This document shows positions 62,466 through 64,000 of a stretch of DNA of 64,000 nt, one piece after another (the first letter of the stretch is position 1; each line of letters begins with the position of its first letter). Under the pieces are notes generated by a model. It was given only the letters and a program-made list of their open reading frames with translations. It was not told the DNA's origin and did not search any database. Made by a program: the position numbers and the translations under genes. The stretch is from Prauserella endophytica (GTDB lineage Bacteria > Actinomycetota > Actinomycetes > Mycobacteriales > Pseudonocardiaceae): positions 51,113-115,112 of the forward strand of contig NZ_SWMS01000016.1 in the NCBI RefSeq assembly GCF_005146945.1. The letters are read 5' to 3'.

Positions 62466-62990
62466 TCAGCCGGCCGCGCTCGCCGAGCCTGCCGACCCTG
62501 GCAGTCCGGCCGCGGTCGTGCGCACGTAGCGCCCGTCCGCTGCCCGCGGCCGGGTCTCCTTCTCTGCCGCGGGCTGCGGGCTCTTGCTGAGCTCCTTGCG
62601 CGGCACGTTCCGTTTGCGCGGCTTCGTCTCCTTGGCCGCGGCGTCCTCCTTGGCGGACGACTCCTTCGGCTCCGCAGGCTTGTCCTTCGGCTCCGGCTCG
62701 CTCGCCTCGTCCTTGGACTCCGGCTTGGCGGGCTCCTCCGTGCCCGGCTCCGGCCGTGCGAGCCTCGCGGTCATGTACGCCGAGGTGAACTCGAGCGCGC
62801 TGCCGTTGAGCAGATGCACCACGGTCGGGGTGCTGCCCTCCGGGGCCAGCTTCTCGACCAGCTGGTCCGCCCGGTCGCGAGCGGCGATGATGCCCGGTGC
62901 CCGGTCGTTGAGCTCCTTGCCGAGCCCGGCGACCGTGACCGCCCAGTCGTCGGCTTCCTGCACGTACCGTGCGGTGATCGCTTGCACCAC
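62466..62990 (-). CDS. Hypothetical protein with a charged low-complexity tail, 174 aa
   Basis: The first half is a helical domain: VQEADDWAVTVAGLGKELND and VVHLLNGSALEFTSAYMTAR. The second half is rich in Lys, Glu, Pro and Ala (EPAKPESKDEASEPEPKDKP) and likely disordered. GTG 62990 has GAGG five bases upstream. Convergent with the DUF3618 gene, 13 bases apart. Function unknown. Confidence 0.7.
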   Translation of the reverse strand: MVQAITARYVQEADDWAVTVAGLGKELNDRAPGIIAARDRADQLVEKLAPEGSTPTVVHLLNGSALEFTSAYMTARLARPEPGTEEPAKPESKDEASEPEPKDKPAEPKESSAKEDAAAKETKPRKRNVPRKELSKSPQPAAEKETRPRAADGRYVRTTAAGLPGSAGSASAAG

Positions 62991-63223
62991 CAGTCCTCAC
63001 CCCTCCTCGACGGATACGGCTCCACAGTGCAAGACCGCTTCGCCGCCGTCTTATGACGCCAGTTCGTGAACAACCCGATCGGTTGAGTCCCATCAGGCGC
63101 GTGTTCAGATTCTGTTACGAAATGATCCACCCAGCAATACGACAATGCGTCAGGAACTACTGAGCGTGAGAACACTCTCAGTATGTCGCCACAATGGGTG
63201 ACCCGGTGTTCTCAGTCTGTCGA

Positions 63224-63841
63224 TCACCGGCTCGTCAACCGCTGCAAACCGCCCCAGAGCAGGTCCATCGCGTACTCGGTGACGGCCTCGGGCGTCAATT
63301 CGTCGTACCGTTCGCACCAGATCGCCAGCCGCTCGCAGCCGCCGACAACGAATTCCGCAGCCGCCTGGACACGCACCGTGTCGGAGTCGTCGAAGTAGCC
63401 GCTCATCAACGTCGCGATGAGGTCGGTCTGCTGCTGTCTGGTCGCCTCGATCTCCTCGGCCGCCGAGGTCCCGACCAAGGTGATCTCGTGGCGGACCAGC
63501 GACCACGCCTGCTTGCGGTCCCTGATGAATCGGAAGAACGCGCGCAGGCCCGCGCGCATCGCGTCCTCGGCGCCTGCCGCGCCGACCACGGCCTGCTCGG
63601 TGACGTGCCGCAGCTCGGCCCTCGCCTCCCTGATGCACGCGAGGAGCAGGCCCTCCTTGGAATTGAAGTACTCGTAGAGCATCGGCTTCGAGACGCCGAC
63701 CCGTTCCGCGATCTCGTCCATCGACGCGGCGGCGTAGCCCCGCTCGGCGAACACGGCCTCGGCGACCTCGATCATCTGCCGCTCGCGCTGCGCCCTCGGC
63801 ATGCGTTTGCGCCGGGTGGGGGCCTTTTCGGGCGTGCTCAC
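63224..63841 (-). CDS. TetR-family regulator
   Basis: A 205-residue repressor. RERQMIEVAEAVFAERGYAA precedes the helix-turn-helix ASMDEIAERVGVSKPMLYEY and FNSKEGLLLACI; the remainder is the ligand domain. GTG 63841 faces the flavin monooxygenase gene across 78 bases, so it probably represses that gene. ACCT/AGGT half-sites near 63862 to 63879 are a weak operator candidate. The 230 bases downstream hold no gene. Confidence 0.9.
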   Translation of the reverse strand: MSTPEKAPTRRKRMPRAQRERQMIEVAEAVFAERGYAAASMDEIAERVGVSKPMLYEYFNSKEGLLLACIREARAELRHVTEQAVVGAAGAEDAMRAGLRAFFRFIRDRKQAWSLVRHEITLVGTSAAEEIEATRQQQTDLIATLMSGYFDDSDTVRVQAAAEFVVGGCERLAIWCERYDELTPEAVTEYAMDLLWGGLQRLTSR

Positions 63842-63919
63842 GACAACGACTCTACCGGAAGTAACCTACTGCTGGTAAGGTGGACTCCGGGTAACAGGAA
63901 CTGCGGCATGGAGGCACGC

Positions 63920-64000
63920 ATGGGCAACCGCACCGAAGCGGGAGTCGTCATCATCGGCACCGGGTTCTCCGGCCTCGGCATGGCGATCCAGCTCCGCAAG
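63920..64000 (+). CDS. Flavin-containing monooxygenase, N-terminus (partial)
   Basis: Only 27 residues are present: a short lead and the FAD Rossmann motif GVVIIGTGFSGLGMAIQLRK. The GxGxxG spacing followed by GMAIQL is that of Baeyer-Villiger-type monooxygenases common in actinobacteria. ATG 63920 has GGAGG five bases upstream. Regulation by the divergent TetR gene is likely. The rest is outside the window. Confidence 0.75.
   Translation, partial: MGNRTEAGVVIIGTGFSGLGMAIQLRK

Overview
The window is high-GC actinobacterial DNA, most likely from the family Pseudonocardiaceae (Amycolatopsis or Saccharomonospora type). The reasons are the CysO/Mec/CysM cysteine pathway, a mycothiol-type maleylpyruvate isomerase, paired XRE (DUF5753) and DUF397 regulators, many GTG starts, several probable leaderless genes, and a recurrent intergenic palindrome. 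The species call is inference.

Region 1 (1 to about 38.8 kb) is ordinary chromosome. It holds the end of ctaD; serB; a peptidyl-tRNA hydrolase; a DinG-like helicase; a secreted phosphodiesterase; pncA and pncB; clpS; the CysO cysteine cluster; a rhomboid protease; murI; rph and rdgB; a gentisate catabolic operon with a divergent IclR regulator; bcp; a branched-chain amino-acid-type ABC transporter; a TetR-controlled drug-efflux-type ABC pair; and an ArsR/SRPBCC/DinB-like operon. Four copies of one near-perfect palindrome sit at gene 3' ends here, and one gap holds two facing arrays of a 21-bp repeat.

Region 2 (about 39.4 to 62.06 kb) looks like an integrated mobile element. A large serine recombinase at its right end runs into a tRNA gene on the opposite strand. 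Inside are an SpdB-like transfer protein, a replication-relaxation protein, XRE/DUF397 regulators and many short unknown genes with end-to-start overlaps. The host palindrome is absent here.

Region 3, inside the element (about 46.9 to 57.6 kb), is the most interesting part. It is an apparent ribosomal-peptide (RiPP) locus: a 93-residue candidate precursor, a tetrapyrrole-methylase-type enzyme resembling borosin backbone N-methyltransferases (with their Y-x5-R-x3-Y active-site spacing), a phytanoyl-CoA-type dioxygenase, a TfuA plus YcaO pair of the thioamide-forming kind, an NPPY-motif methyltransferase, a second Fe(II)/2-oxoglutarate oxygenase, a GNAT acetyltransferase and three unknown proteins. 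Divergent to it is a complete aspartyl-tRNA synthetase whose motifs look alphaproteobacterial, a plausible resistant target enzyme. My reading is a peptide natural product combining backbone N-methylation and thioamidation, possibly aimed at aspartyl-tRNA synthetase. The product and target are inference.

Region 4 (62.1 to 64 kb) returns to chromosome: a DUF3618 protein, a charged unknown protein, a TetR regulator and the start of a flavin monooxygenase.
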